This document shows, piece after piece, positions 10,391-18,661 of a DNA stretch of 41,933 nt. Location of the stretch: positions 1 to 41,933 of the forward strand of contig QBMC01000021.1 in NCBI GenBank assembly GCA_003242035.1, read 5' to 3'. Source of the stretch: Nodosilinea foveolarum. GTDB taxonomy: Bacteria; Cyanobacteriota; Cyanobacteriia; Phormidesmidales; Phormidesmidaceae. Under the pieces are notes generated by a model. That model had not been told where the DNA came from, made no database searches, and worked only from the letters and a program-made list of their open reading frames with translations. The stretch's first letter is position 1, and each line of letters begins with the position of its first letter. A program made the position numbers and the translations under genes.

Positions 10391-10771
10391 ATGCCAACGA
10401 TTCAACAGCTCATTCGCAGTGAGCGCTCTAAAGCCACTAAAAAAACGAAGTCTCCCGCCCTCAAGAGCTGCCCTCAGCGCCGTGGCGTTTGCACCCGCGT
10501 ATATACCACCACTCCTAAGAAGCCCAACTCGGCGCTTAGAAAAGTGGCCAGGGTTCGTTTAACGTCTGGCTTCGAGGTCACTGCTTACATCCCTGGTATT
10601 GGCCACAACCTTCAGGAGCACTCAGTGGTGATGATTCGCGGCGGTCGGGTTAAAGACCTACCGGGCGTTCGCTACCACATCATTCGCGGTACTTTAGACA
10701 CGGCTGGCGTCAAAGATCGCCGTCAAAGCCGTTCTAAGTACGGTGCTAAAAAGCCTAAAGCGGCCTCCTAG
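10391..10771 (+). CDS. rpsL: 30S ribosomal protein S12
   Basis: A 126-residue S12, full length for bacteria. It shows the universal loops [12 protein letters not shown] (about residues 39-51) and [17 protein letters not shown]. The first contains the decoding-centre lysines whose mutation gives streptomycin resistance; the wild-type lysines are present. The second contains the Asp commonly methylthiolated by RimO. It is the first gene of rpsL-rpsG-fusA-tuf-rpsJ. A 294-bp gap before rpsG is long for this operon; I found no gene or clear second promoter in it. Confidence 0.98.
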   Translation: MPTIQQLIRSERSKATKKTKSPALKSCPQRRGVCTRVYTTTPKKPNSALRKVARVRLTSGFEVTAYIPGIGHNLQEHSVVMIRGGRVKDLPGVRYHIIRGTLDTAGVKDRRQSRSKYGAKKPKAAS

Positions 10772-11065
10772 CCGTAGGTTTATTTGAGGCACTGAAGGTA
10801 ATTTTCTAAGTGTAGACCTAGCAAATTTGATTCAGAAGAGTGATGCTGAAGCTCGTTTGATAATCAATTTGTTAGCGACGTTGCATTTCTACACTTTTGC
10901 TGCTGTGCTTTGAGAACTGGCAGGGTGACGTGGTTAGTTGGGTTGCCTGACTGCTTGCCCCATAACGTACCAACTTAATAGTCTTTTCTGAGAGTCCTAC
11001 CGCAACCAGGACTCGTGCCATAGGCATAGATTCATTTCACATCATCTAGTAAAGGTCAAATCCTC

Positions 11066-11536
11066 ATGTCTCGCCGTTCAGCCGCCCAAAAGCGTATCGT
11101 CCCCCCGGACTCTGTCTACAACAGCCGTCTGGTTAGCATGATGTCTCGTCGCATTATGCAAAGCGGTAAGAAATCCGTTGCTAACAAAATTCTCTACGGT
11201 GCCTTCAAGGTCATCGAAGAGCGCACGGGTAACGATCCCCTTGAAACGTTTGAAACAGCCGTGCGTAACACGACACCACTAGTGGAAGTTAAAGCGCGTC
11301 GAGTGGGCGGTGCTACCTATCAGGTGCCGATGGAAGTGCGCTCTGAACGGGGGACAGCGCTTTCTTTGCGTTGGTTGACTCAGTTTTCGCGATCGCGCGG
11401 TGGCCGCACCATGGCCTCAAAGCTTGCCAACGAACTCATCGACGCAGCGAATGAAACGGGCGGCGCAGTTCGTAAACGCGAAGAGACTCACCGCATGGCT
11501 GAAGCAAACAAAGCGTTTGCTCACTATCGCTATTAG
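11066..11536 (+). CDS. rpsG: 30S ribosomal protein S7
   Basis: A 156-residue S7, standard length. It nucleates assembly of the 30S head by binding the 3' domain of 16S rRNA and contacts the E-site tRNA. Recognisable stretches are [10 protein letters not shown], the [15 protein letters not shown] helix, [23 protein letters not shown] (the conserved core and beta hairpin) and the C-terminal [14 protein letters not shown] weak AAAGG precedes the ATG. It is the second gene of the str operon. In E. coli S7 autoregulates this operon from the S12-S7 spacer; whether the spacer here does so is unknown. Confidence 0.98.
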   Translation: MSRRSAAQKRIVPPDSVYNSRLVSMMSRRIMQSGKKSVANKILYGAFKVIEERTGNDPLETFETAVRNTTPLVEVKARRVGGATYQVPMEVRSERGTALSLRWLTQFSRSRGGRTMASKLANELIDAANETGGAVRKREETHRMAEANKAFAHYRY

Positions 11537-11574
11537 ACACTTCTGGCACTGACTGGCCGTTTTATGCCTTTGCA

Positions 11575-11611
11575 AACAGGTCTTACTGGATAATTTTTAG
11601 TAAGACCTGTT
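11575..11611 (+). other. Strong hairpin between rpsG and fusA
   Basis: A perfect 13-bp inverted repeat, AACAGGTCTTACT (11575-11587) and AGTAAGACCTGTT (11599-11611), with an 11-nt loop. It lies 39 nt after the rpsG stop. The following bases are not T-rich, so it is not a classical terminator. It may be a partial attenuator, an RNase processing site or a 3'-end stabiliser for the rpsL-rpsG transcript. Confidence 0.7.
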
Positions 11612-11718
11612 GCGTCTGGTCAGTCTAAACGGATGCTGAGCGATCGCTCTGACAGATTACAGACAGCGCTTCAAAAAACGTACGGTTATCTGTTACGCGA
11701 ATTTTCTTAAGTAGTTTC

Positions 11719-11724
11719 TATAAT
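11719..11724 (+). promoter_or_regulatory. Possible fusA -10 box
   Basis: A TATAAT lies 55 bp upstream of the fusA start and downstream of the rpsG hairpin. No good -35 is seen at 16-18 bp, so an independent fusA-tuf promoter is only suggested. Confidence 0.3.
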
Positions 11725-11766
11725 AGTTCAGTCGCAGAAAAGCTCCTTCATCTTGCGACAGGCTTC

Positions 11767-11773
11767 AAGGAGG
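11767..11773 (+). promoter_or_regulatory. Consensus Shine-Dalgarno of fusA
   Basis: AAGGAGG lies 5 nt before a GTG codon at 11779. It is the strongest ribosome-binding site seen in the window and fixes GTG as the fusA start. Confidence 0.8.
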
Positions 11774-11778
11774 TTTTT

Positions 11779-13854
11779 GTGGCCCGTAAAACTCCACTCG
11801 ACAAAATTAGAAATATTGGCATTGCCGCTCACATCGACGCGGGCAAAACAACGACGACTGAGCGCATTTTGTTCTACTCGGGCGTTGTCCATAAAATTGG
11901 TGAAGTCCACGACGGTAACGCGGTTACCGACTGGATGGAGCAGGAAAAGGAGCGGGGGATCACTATCACCGCTGCGGCCATCACAACCAATTGGCGCGAC
12001 CACCAGATTAATATTATCGACACGCCGGGTCACGTAGACTTTACTATTGAGGTAGAGCGCTCCATGCGGGTGCTAGATGGCGTAGTGGCCGTTTTTTGCT
12101 CTGTGGGTGGTGTTCAACCTCAGTCTGAAACGGTTTGGCGGCAGGCTGATCGCTATAAAGTGCCGCGCATCGCGTTCGTCAACAAAATGGACAGAACTGG
12201 CGCAAACTTTTTTAAGGTGTTCGAGCAGGTGAAAGACCGGCTGCGAGCTAAAGCCGTCGCAATTCAGATTCCGATTGGGGCTGAAGACCATTTTGAGGGC
12301 GTGATCGATCTCATTGAGATGAAAGCGCATATCTACACCAACGATTTAGGTACGGATATCAAGGTGACAGACATTCCCGAAGGGATGATGGATCAGGCTC
12401 AAGAGTATCGTACGTTGATGCTGGAGACCGTTGCTGAAACCAATGACGCATTGATGGAGCGCTACTTGGAAGGCGAGGAGATTTCTTCTGAAGAACTGAT
12501 GCTGGCCATTCGCAAAGCCACTATCAGCGAGAATATGGTGCCGATGCTCTGCGGCTCTGCCTTTAAAAACAAAGGTGTGCAGCTCCTTCTAGATGCGGTC
12601 GTTGATTATCTGCCTTCGCCGTCGGAAGTCCCAGCAATCCAGGGCACCTTGCCAAATGGCGAAATTGGTACTAGACCGGCCAACGACGAAACCCCCGCTG
12701 CGGCACTGGCGTTCAAGATTATGGCTGACCCCTACGGTCGCCTCACTTTCATCCGCGTGTACTCCGGTGTGCTCACCAAAGGCAGTTACATCTACAACGC
12801 GACGAAAGACAAGAAAGAGCGAATCTCTCGCCTGATAATCCTCAAAGCTGACGAGCGGATCGAAGTGGATGAGATGCGAGCGGGTGACTTAGGTGCGGCG
12901 TTAGGGCTTCGTGACACATTTACCGGAGATACTATCTGCGACGCGGATGATCCGATTGTGTTGGAGTCGCTATATATTCCTGAGCCGGTGATTTCTGTGG
13001 CGGTAGAGCCTCGGACAAAGCAGGACATGGAAAAGCTCTCGAAGGCGCTACAGTCGCTTTCTGAAGAAGATCCCACTTTTCGGGTCAGCATCGATCCCGA
13101 GACCAACCAGACCGTGATTGCCGGGATGGGGGAACTGCACCTGGATATTCTCGTTAACCGCATGTTGCGAGAATTTAAGGTGGAGGCGAACATTGGTGCG
13201 CCTCAGGTGTCTTACCGGGAGACGATTCAGAAGCCTGCAAAGGCGGAAGGAAAGTTTATTCGGCAGAGCGGCGGCAAGGGTCAGTTTGGCCATGTCGTGA
13301 TTGAGATGGAGCCTGGGGAAGAGGGCACGGGCTTTGAGTTTGTCAGCAAAATTGTCGGCGGTACAATTCCAAAAGAATTTATCGCTCCGGCTGAGCAGGG
13401 GATGAAAGAGGCTTGTGAATCTGGTATTCTAGCCGGATATCCATTAATTGATGTTAAGGTCACTTTGATGGACGGCTCTTATCACGACGTTGACTCCTCG
13501 GAGATGGCATTTAAAATTGCTGGCTCTATGGCAGTCAAAAACGCTGCGATGGAAGCCTCTCCGGTTCTTTTGGAACCCATGATGAAGGTCGAAGTGGAAG
13601 CTCCAGAAGATTTCCTCGGAGACGTGATGGGAGACTTGAACTCTCGTCGCGGTCAAATTGAGGGGATGGGATCTGAAGACGGCGTTACAAAGGTTTCCGC
13701 CCAGGTGCCTTTGGCCGAAATGTTCGGTTACGCAACCGATATTCGCTCCAAAACTCAGGGAAGAGGCATCTTCTCTATGGAGTTCAGCCAGTACGAGGAA
13801 GTTCCGCGTAATGTGGCTGAGGCGATCATCGCCAGGAACAAAGGGAACGCATAG
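11779..13854 (+). CDS. fusA: Elongation factor G
   Basis: A 691-residue translational GTPase that drives ribosome translocation and, with RRF, recycling. The G1 loop AHIDAGKT is at residues 17-24. The RGITITAAA switch, DTPGH and [10 protein letters not shown] motifs follow. Domain II and the C-terminal domains (including [11 protein letters not shown] and the domain V RGQIEGM) are intact, so this is a complete EF-G. The start is GTG with a consensus Shine-Dalgarno. It is separated from rpsG by 242 bp containing a strong hairpin, and from tuf by only 28 bp, so fusA and tuf are surely co-transcribed. Confidence 0.98.
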   Translation: MARKTPLDKIRNIGIAAHIDAGKTTTTERILFYSGVVHKIGEVHDGNAVTDWMEQEKERGITITAAAITTNWRDHQINIIDTPGHVDFTIEVERSMRVLDGVVAVFCSVGGVQPQSETVWRQADRYKVPRIAFVNKMDRTGANFFKVFEQVKDRLRAKAVAIQIPIGAEDHFEGVIDLIEMKAHIYTNDLGTDIKVTDIPEGMMDQAQEYRTLMLETVAETNDALMERYLEGEEISSEELMLAIRKATISENMVPMLCGSAFKNKGVQLLLDAVVDYLPSPSEVPAIQGTLPNGEIGTRPANDETPAAALAFKIMADPYGRLTFIRVYSGVLTKGSYIYNATKDKKERISRLIILKADERIEVDEMRAGDLGAALGLRDTFTGDTICDADDPIVLESLYIPEPVISVAVEPRTKQDMEKLSKALQSLSEEDPTFRVSIDPETNQTVIAGMGELHLDILVNRMLREFKVEANIGAPQVSYRETIQKPAKAEGKFIRQSGGKGQFGHVVIEMEPGEEGTGFEFVSKIVGGTIPKEFIAPAEQGMKEACESGILAGYPLIDVKVTLMDGSYHDVDSSEMAFKIAGSMAVKNAAMEASPVLLEPMMKVEVEAPEDFLGDVMGDLNSRRGQIEGMGSEDGVTKVSAQVPLAEMFGYATDIRSKTQGRGIFSMEFSQYEEVPRNVAEAIIARNKGNA

Positions 13855-13882
13855 TTAGTTTTAGGAACACACAGAAAAATTC

Positions 13883-15112
13883 ATGGCACGCGAAAAATTT
13901 GTAAGAAGTAAACCCCACGTCAATATTGGTACTATTGGCCACGTTGACCACGGTAAGACGACGTTGACGGCCGCTATTACTATGACCCTGGCGGCATCTG
14001 GCGGTGGTAAAGCTCAGAGCTACGCTGAAATCGACTCGGCTCCTGAGGAAAAAGCGCGCGGTATTACGATCAACACCGCCCACGTAGAGTACGAGACAGA
14101 AGCTCGTCACTATGCTCACGTGGACTGCCCCGGACACGCTGACTATGTGAAGAACATGATCACGGGTGCGGCGCAAATGGATGGCGCTATCTTAGTTGTG
14201 TCTGCCGCTGATGGCCCTATGCCTCAAACTCGCGAGCACATTCTGCTGGCTGGTCAAGTTGGCGTACCCAACATTGTTGTGTTCATGAACAAGCAAGATC
14301 AGGTAGACGACGAGGAGCTGCTTGAGCTAGTTGAGCTAGAAATCCGTGAGCTGCTTAGCTCTTACGACTTCCCTGGTGACGATATTCCAGTTACTGCGGG
14401 TTCGGCGCTAAAAGCAGTTGAAAAGCTGATTGCTACGCCGGGTACAAATCGTGGTGATGACGAGTGGGTCGATAAAATCCATGCCTTGATGGATGAAGTC
14501 GATGCTTACATTCCGACGCCTGAGCGTGAAGTTGACAAGCCTTTCTTGATGGCTGTTGAGGACGTATTCTCCATTACAGGCCGTGGTACGGTTGCAACCG
14601 GCCGAATCGAGCGCGGTGTCGTCAAAGTGGGCGAAGTTGTTCAGCTTGTGGGTATTCGCGATACTCGTGAGACCACGGTTACTGGCGTCGAGATGTTCCA
14701 GAAGAGCCTTGAGTCTGGTATGGCTGGCGATAACGTTGGCGTACTGCTGCGGGGTCTCCAAAAGGAAGACATCGAGCGCGGCATGGTGCTCGCTAAGCCT
14801 AAGAGCATTACACCTCACACTGAGTTCGAATCTGAAGTGTATGTGCTCAATAAAGAAGAAGGGGGCCGTCATACGCCGTTCTTCCCTGGCTACAAGCCTC
14901 AGTTCTATGTGCGTACAACCGACGTAACGGGTTCCATTGAGAGTTTTACTGCTGACGATGGTAGTGAAGCTGAGATGGTGATGCCGGGCGATCGCATCAA
15001 AATGAACGTAAAGCTAATCAACCCAATTGCGATTGAGCAAGGGATGCGATTTGCTATTCGTGAAGGTGGTCGTACGGTCGGCGCGGGCGTTGTTTCGAAG
15101 ATCACTAAGTAA
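13883..15112 (+). CDS. tuf: Elongation factor Tu
   Basis: A 409-residue EF-Tu, the usual length in cyanobacteria and plastids (E. coli has 394). It delivers aminoacyl-tRNA to the ribosomal A site. The GTPase motifs are GHVDHGKT (residues 19-26), [21 protein letters not shown] and [10 protein letters not shown]. The cyanobacterial/plastid-type insertion around residues 180-200 ([18 protein letters not shown]) is present. Domains II and III end with the usual [15 protein letters not shown]. Codon choice is C-rich and regular, as expected for a highly expressed gene. It is 28 bp after fusA. Confidence 0.98.
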   Translation: MAREKFVRSKPHVNIGTIGHVDHGKTTLTAAITMTLAASGGGKAQSYAEIDSAPEEKARGITINTAHVEYETEARHYAHVDCPGHADYVKNMITGAAQMDGAILVVSAADGPMPQTREHILLAGQVGVPNIVVFMNKQDQVDDEELLELVELEIRELLSSYDFPGDDIPVTAGSALKAVEKLIATPGTNRGDDEWVDKIHALMDEVDAYIPTPEREVDKPFLMAVEDVFSITGRGTVATGRIERGVVKVGEVVQLVGIRDTRETTVTGVEMFQKSLESGMAGDNVGVLLRGLQKEDIERGMVLAKPKSITPHTEFESEVYVLNKEEGGRHTPFFPGYKPQFYVRTTDVTGSIESFTADDGSEAEMVMPGDRIKMNVKLINPIAIEQGMRFAIREGGRTVGAGVVSKITK

Positions 15113-15138
15113 TTGATCGACGGATAACGCGATATTAT

Positions 15139-15169
15139 GATGGGGATAGGTTTTAAACCTACCCCCATC
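15139..15169 (+). other. Hairpin between tuf and rpsJ
   Basis: GATGGGG-A-TAGGTTT (15139-15153) and AAACCTA-C-CCCCATC (15155-15169) form a 14-pair stem with one A-C mismatch. It lies 27 nt after the tuf stop and 57 nt before the S10 start. No T-tract follows. It could reduce read-through or protect the tuf 3' end. Confidence 0.6.
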
Positions 15170-15225
15170 ACTCTTCATTGCACCTAGAAAACTAAACATT
15201 GGCGCATAAGGCGCTTAACTCTTCG

Positions 15226-15546
15226 ATGGCTACTACTGTTCAACAGCAAAAGATCCGCATTCGCCTCAAGGCTTTCGACCGCCGCCTGCTGGATACTTCT
15301 TGCGACAAAATTGTCGAAACCGCAAACCGCACAAACGCGACTGCCGTTGGCCCTATTCCCTTGCCGACTCGCCGTAAAATTTATTGTGTGCTGCGATCGC
15401 CCCACGTAGACAAAGACTCTCGTGAACACTTCGAGACGCGCACACACCGCCGCATCATAGACATCTACCAGCCTTCTTCTAAGACCATCGACGCGCTGAT
15501 GAAGCTCGACTTGCCAGCCGGTGTGGACATCGAAGTTAAGCTGTAG
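15226..15546 (+). CDS. rpsJ: 30S ribosomal protein S10
   Basis: A 106-residue S10, starting [20 protein letters not shown] as in other cyanobacteria. The frame opens at a TTG at 15199, but the extra nine residues are not part of the family, so the ATG at 15226 is the start. The conserved GPIPLPTRR loop, the [20 protein letters not shown] segment and the C-terminal [11 protein letters not shown] are present. S10 belongs to the 30S head and, in other bacteria, also to Nus antitermination complexes. It closes the str operon in cyanobacteria, whereas it opens the S10 operon in E. coli. An intrinsic terminator follows 27 bp after the stop. Confidence 0.97.
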   Translation: MATTVQQQKIRIRLKAFDRRLLDTSCDKIVETANRTNATAVGPIPLPTRRKIYCVLRSPHVDKDSREHFETRTHRRIIDIYQPSSKTIDALMKLDLPAGVDIEVKL

Positions 15547-15573
15547 TGTCCTAACATTTCTATCTATTAGAAG

Positions 15574-15607
15574 AGCCTTCTCATCTTGATTGATGAGGAG
15601 GCTTTTT
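15574..15607 (+). terminator. Intrinsic terminator of the str operon
   Basis: A 12-bp stem, AGCCTTCTCATC (15574-15585) and GATGAGGAGGCT (15592-15603), with one G-U pair, a 6-nt loop and a TTTTT run. A textbook rho-independent terminator after rpsJ. Confidence 0.9.
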
Positions 15608-15733
15608 GCGTTTTCTTTGTGCATTTTATCTGGCGCGTCTTTTTCTACAGGGAAAGGATGCTTAGGTTAGAATGGAGATGCTTTTGCGCTTGCCATTTAG
15701 ACGAGTTCGAAGGTTTGATTTACCCTGCAAACA

Positions 15734-16375
15734 ATGGCTTTTTCCTCTTCAGTGGCAGTCCGTGAATTGCCCCTTTTTCCGCTGCCGGAGCTAGTGCTTT
15801 TTCCCGGTCGGCGGCTCCCGCTTCAGACATTCGAATTTCGCTATCGGATGATGATGAACACGATTCTTCAGGGCGATCGCCGCTTCGGTGTCCTGATGAT
15901 CGATCCCACTACCGGCGAAATTGCCAAGGTTGGCTGTTGCGCTGAGGTGATTCATTACAAACGTGACAACGACGACAAAATGAAGGTCATGACGCTGGGT
16001 CAAGGTCGCTTTCGTGTACTGGATTACGTGCGTGAAACGCCCTACCGAGTAGGCTTAGTAGAGTGGATTGAAGATGAGCCAGTTAAGGAGAACTTAAAGC
16101 CGCTAGCTGGCGAAGTCGATCAACTGCTGAGAGATGTCGTGAGGCTATCTGCGAAGCTGACTAGTCAGGATATTGAGTTCCCCGAAGAAATTCCTGATTT
16201 GCCCCTGGATCTTTCATATTGGGTTGCGAGTACGCTATACGGCGTTTCCTTAGAGCAGCAGTCCTTGCTAGAGATGCAGAGTACGCTAAGCCGACTAGAG
16301 CGCGAAGCAGAAATTTTGAAGTCTACGCGTAATAATCTAGCGGCTAGAACAGCCCTCAAGGATGTGTTGGAATAG
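15734..16375 (+). CDS. LON peptidase substrate-binding (Lon N) domain protein
   Basis: A 213-residue protein consisting essentially of the N-terminal substrate-recognition domain of Lon protease (PF02190): LPLFPLPELVLFPGRRLPLQ, then FEFRYRMM, FGVLMIDPTTGEIAKVGCCAEV and the GQGRFRVLDY strand. There is no AAA+ or Ser-Lys protease domain, so it is not itself a protease. A helical C terminus (about 160-213) follows. Such stand-alone proteins are common in cyanobacteria and plants; their role is not settled, though protein quality control is a reasonable guess. It ends 3 bp from the pheA stop on the opposite strand (convergent). Confidence 0.88.
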   Translation: MAFSSSVAVRELPLFPLPELVLFPGRRLPLQTFEFRYRMMMNTILQGDRRFGVLMIDPTTGEIAKVGCCAEVIHYKRDNDDKMKVMTLGQGRFRVLDYVRETPYRVGLVEWIEDEPVKENLKPLAGEVDQLLRDVVRLSAKLTSQDIEFPEEIPDLPLDLSYWVASTLYGVSLEQQSLLEMQSTLSRLEREAEILKSTRNNLAARTALKDVLE

Positions 16376-16378
16376 CGA

Positions 16379-17221
16379 CTATATCGGCGGCTCTAGCTGC
16401 GTTAGGTCGTAGCTGCCGAAGTTTTTGTAAGTAGCGGTGTGAAGCTTCAGAAGTGCTAGCGCTGTTTTCATGATGGGATCGCTCGCTCCTGCCTCTATGT
16501 CTATAAAGAAAATGTAGTCGCCGAGTAGCCGCTTGGTGGGGCGTGACTCAATGCGGCTCATGTTGAGATTGAGCGCTGAGAATAGCTGGAGCGGCTTGAG
16601 TAAGGCGCCCGGTTCGTTGCTGAGTAGTTTTAGCGCGAGCGAAGTATGCTGCCCTGTTTGGGTGCGCTGCTTGCTGAGCACCCAGAAGCGGGTATGGTTA
16701 TCGGCGTAGTCGTTGATGGGGTGGGCAACAACCGACAGGTTATAGACTCTAGCGCCCCATTTGGATGCGATCGCCCCTGTCCGAGGATTTTCCTTTAGTC
16801 TGGGCAACGGTTCAGCGGTAGAACTAGTGGGGATAAGCTGCACGTTAGGCAAATTGTCAGCTAACCAGTCACGACACTGACTCAGCGCCTGCGGATGAGA
16901 ATAAACCGCATCAATTTCTGAGAGGCTTTTAGCGTTAGAGATTAACGCTTGCTGTACGGGTAGCGTGAACGCCTGCTGAATTTGAAGCGTTTCAATCTCC
17001 CATAATGTGTCGAGCGTAAGCGTCACGCCGCCGTTAATCGAGTTTTCAATCGGCACGACGCAGCAGTCTGTTTCTCCCTGTTCGGTCGCGTTAATCGCTT
17101 GAGAGATCGTGTTGTATGCCTTAAGATGGCTAGCTTGTTCGCCTAGACTGTCGGCATAAGCCGCTGCCGCAAATTCTGAGAAAGTGCCCTTAGGTCCAAG
17201 ATATGCAATAGAGAGCGTCAT
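16379..17221 (-). CDS. pheA: Prephenate dehydratase
   Basis: A 280-residue monofunctional prephenate dehydratase, which converts prephenate to phenylpyruvate in phenylalanine synthesis. It begins IAYLGPKGTFSEFAA, followed by DCCVVPIENSINGGV and the NHTRFWVL motif, whose Thr-Arg-Phe is catalytic in the family. The C-terminal ACT domain (about 190-270) carries NEPGALLKPL and SRIESRPTK, the phenylalanine-binding GALV- and ESRP-type motifs, so feedback inhibition is expected. There is no chorismate mutase domain, unlike E. coli PheA. ATG start. It is convergent with the Lon-N gene and divergent from the DUF1997 gene. Confidence 0.95.
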   Translation of the reverse strand: MTLSIAYLGPKGTFSEFAAAAYADSLGEQASHLKAYNTISQAINATEQGETDCCVVPIENSINGGVTLTLDTLWEIETLQIQQAFTLPVQQALISNAKSLSEIDAVYSHPQALSQCRDWLADNLPNVQLIPTSSTAEPLPRLKENPRTGAIASKWGARVYNLSVVAHPINDYADNHTRFWVLSKQRTQTGQHTSLALKLLSNEPGALLKPLQLFSALNLNMSRIESRPTKRLLGDYIFFIDIEAGASDPIMKTALALLKLHTATYKNFGSYDLTQLEPPI

Positions 17222-17414
17222 AGCTTATGTATAAATAGTAAGATTAATGACTTCGCCTTTGTTGCGCTTTCAACGCCTGTGGCAATCGTACGAAAATTCA
17301 TGCAGAAAGGTCATATGAATATCATTCTTTATATTTCGATAACGCCTTAATCTGAGCGTTTGAGGGTGTTAAGGTGAGCCTATAGTCTTTTTTCAATTCC
17401 CACTGACTGCTGCT

Positions 17415-17960
17415 ATGGTTCGCTTCAGCGCTTCCCAATCGGTTTCTATTTCGGTGCCGCAGCGGCCTTTGCCTATCGAAGCATACTTAAGTGAACCGAG
17501 TCGGTTGGTCTATGCACTGGCCGAGCGGCAGCAGGTAGAGATGCTTAGCCCGACGCTATTTCGAATGCGGATGAAGGCAATTCGCTTTTTTAGCATCTCT
17601 ATCCGACCAGTTTGCGATATTAAAGTTTGGCTAGAGCAAGATACAGTTCGGCTCAGTTCCAACCATTGTGAAGTAGAAGAGTACGACCTGCTGAATGACA
17701 GCTTCTCATTGAATCTTCAGGGCTATTTAGTCGTGCAGTCTACGCCTAAAGGCAAGCAGCTACGCGGACAGGCCAACTTAATGGTTGATATTGATTTGCC
17801 GCCTATATTGGGCTTTACGCCTAAGACCTTAGTGGCGCGAACAGGCAGTAGCCTTCTCAACGGCATTTTAATCACGATGAAGCAGCGCTTGATGCGTCAG
17901 CTAATCGACAATTATTCTGTATGGGCAGCAGCATCGTCTCAGGTATCGAGCCTGACATAA
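17415..17960 (+). CDS. DUF1997 domain-containing protein
   Basis: A 181-residue protein of the DUF1997 family, found mainly in cyanobacteria and plastids, of unknown function. The family pattern is visible in AYLSEPSRLVYALAERQQVE, MRMKAIRFFSISIRPVCDIKVW and LPPILGFTPKTLVARTGSSL followed by the helix LNGILITMKQRLMRQLIDNY. The fold resembles START/SRPBCC-like lipid- or ligand-binding proteins by pattern (long strands, then a C-terminal helix), but that is inference. No signal peptide or membrane helix. It is convergent with rnhB, 53 bp away. Confidence 0.88.
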   Translation: MVRFSASQSVSISVPQRPLPIEAYLSEPSRLVYALAERQQVEMLSPTLFRMRMKAIRFFSISIRPVCDIKVWLEQDTVRLSSNHCEVEEYDLLNDSFSLNLQGYLVVQSTPKGKQLRGQANLMVDIDLPPILGFTPKTLVARTGSSLLNGILITMKQRLMRQLIDNYSVWAAASSQVSSLT

Positions 17961-18013
17961 GTCGTTTGTAAGTGCAGTCGCTGAAGTGCAGGTGCTTTAT
18001 CCTCATTGTCCCT

Positions 18014-18613
18014 TCAATGCATTCTTATCGAGACTTGTAGCTGACAGCTTTTAAAGGATGTTCGGTGCTGGCGCGTAATTCCCAGGGTTTCTATACCGGC
18101 AAGATGCTTAGCGCTACCATAGCCTTTGTTAGAGGCCAAGTCGTAGCCGGGATAGTAGCTATCCAATCGAGTAATTAGCTCGTCTCGCCAAACTTTAGCG
18201 ACGATGCTAGCCGCTGCGATCGCCAATTCATTCAAATCACCCTTAATGACAGTTTGCTGCTCCATCGGGAGTTGGGGAATTGGCTGATTGCCATCTACCA
18301 AGCAGAAGTCTGGCTGGGGTACGAGTCGGCTGACGGCCCGACGCATGGCCAGCAGAGATGCTTGCAAAATATTGATTCGGTCGATCTCGTAAACAGATGC
18401 CATGCCGACTGCGCAGTGAGCTACCTGTCTAATCTGTTGAGCTAGATGCTGACGTCTTTTCGCCGAGAGCTTTTTGCTGTCGGTAACGCCTGCTGTGGCT
18501 AAGGGCGCGATCGCCCTATCCGGCAATATCACAGCCGCCGCTACGACTGGCCCAAACAGTGCACCCCGTCCAACTTCATCAACGCCAGCAATGAGGTTAC
18601 TATTTCTACTCAC
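18014..18613 (-). CDS. rnhB: Ribonuclease HII
   Basis: A 199-residue RNase HII that cleaves the RNA strand of RNA-DNA hybrids and removes misincorporated ribonucleotides. The AGVDEVGRGALFGPVVAAAV block holds the catalytic Asp12-Glu13. DSKKLSAKRR, a further acidic VDGNQPIPQ, and ELAIAAASIVAKVWRDEL (with the catalytic Asp), then GYGSAKHL, complete the set. Start is GTG at 18613. It lies 48 bp after the rne stop on the same strand, so rne-rnhB is probably an operon, an order I recall from other cyanobacteria. Confidence 0.96.
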   Translation of the reverse strand: MSRNSNLIAGVDEVGRGALFGPVVAAAVILPDRAIAPLATAGVTDSKKLSAKRRQHLAQQIRQVAHCAVGMASVYEIDRINILQASLLAMRRAVSRLVPQPDFCLVDGNQPIPQLPMEQQTVIKGDLNELAIAAASIVAKVWRDELITRLDSYYPGYDLASNKGYGSAKHLAGIETLGITRQHRTSFKSCQLQVSIRMH

Positions 18614-18661
18614 CTTTTATTCACCGGCTTGACCCGCTGCTAATTGTATCCACAACTAGCT

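Noticed and set aside
15184-15624. 146-codon frame antisense to rpsJ
   Set aside because: It overlaps the whole of a certain ribosomal gene and its terminator.
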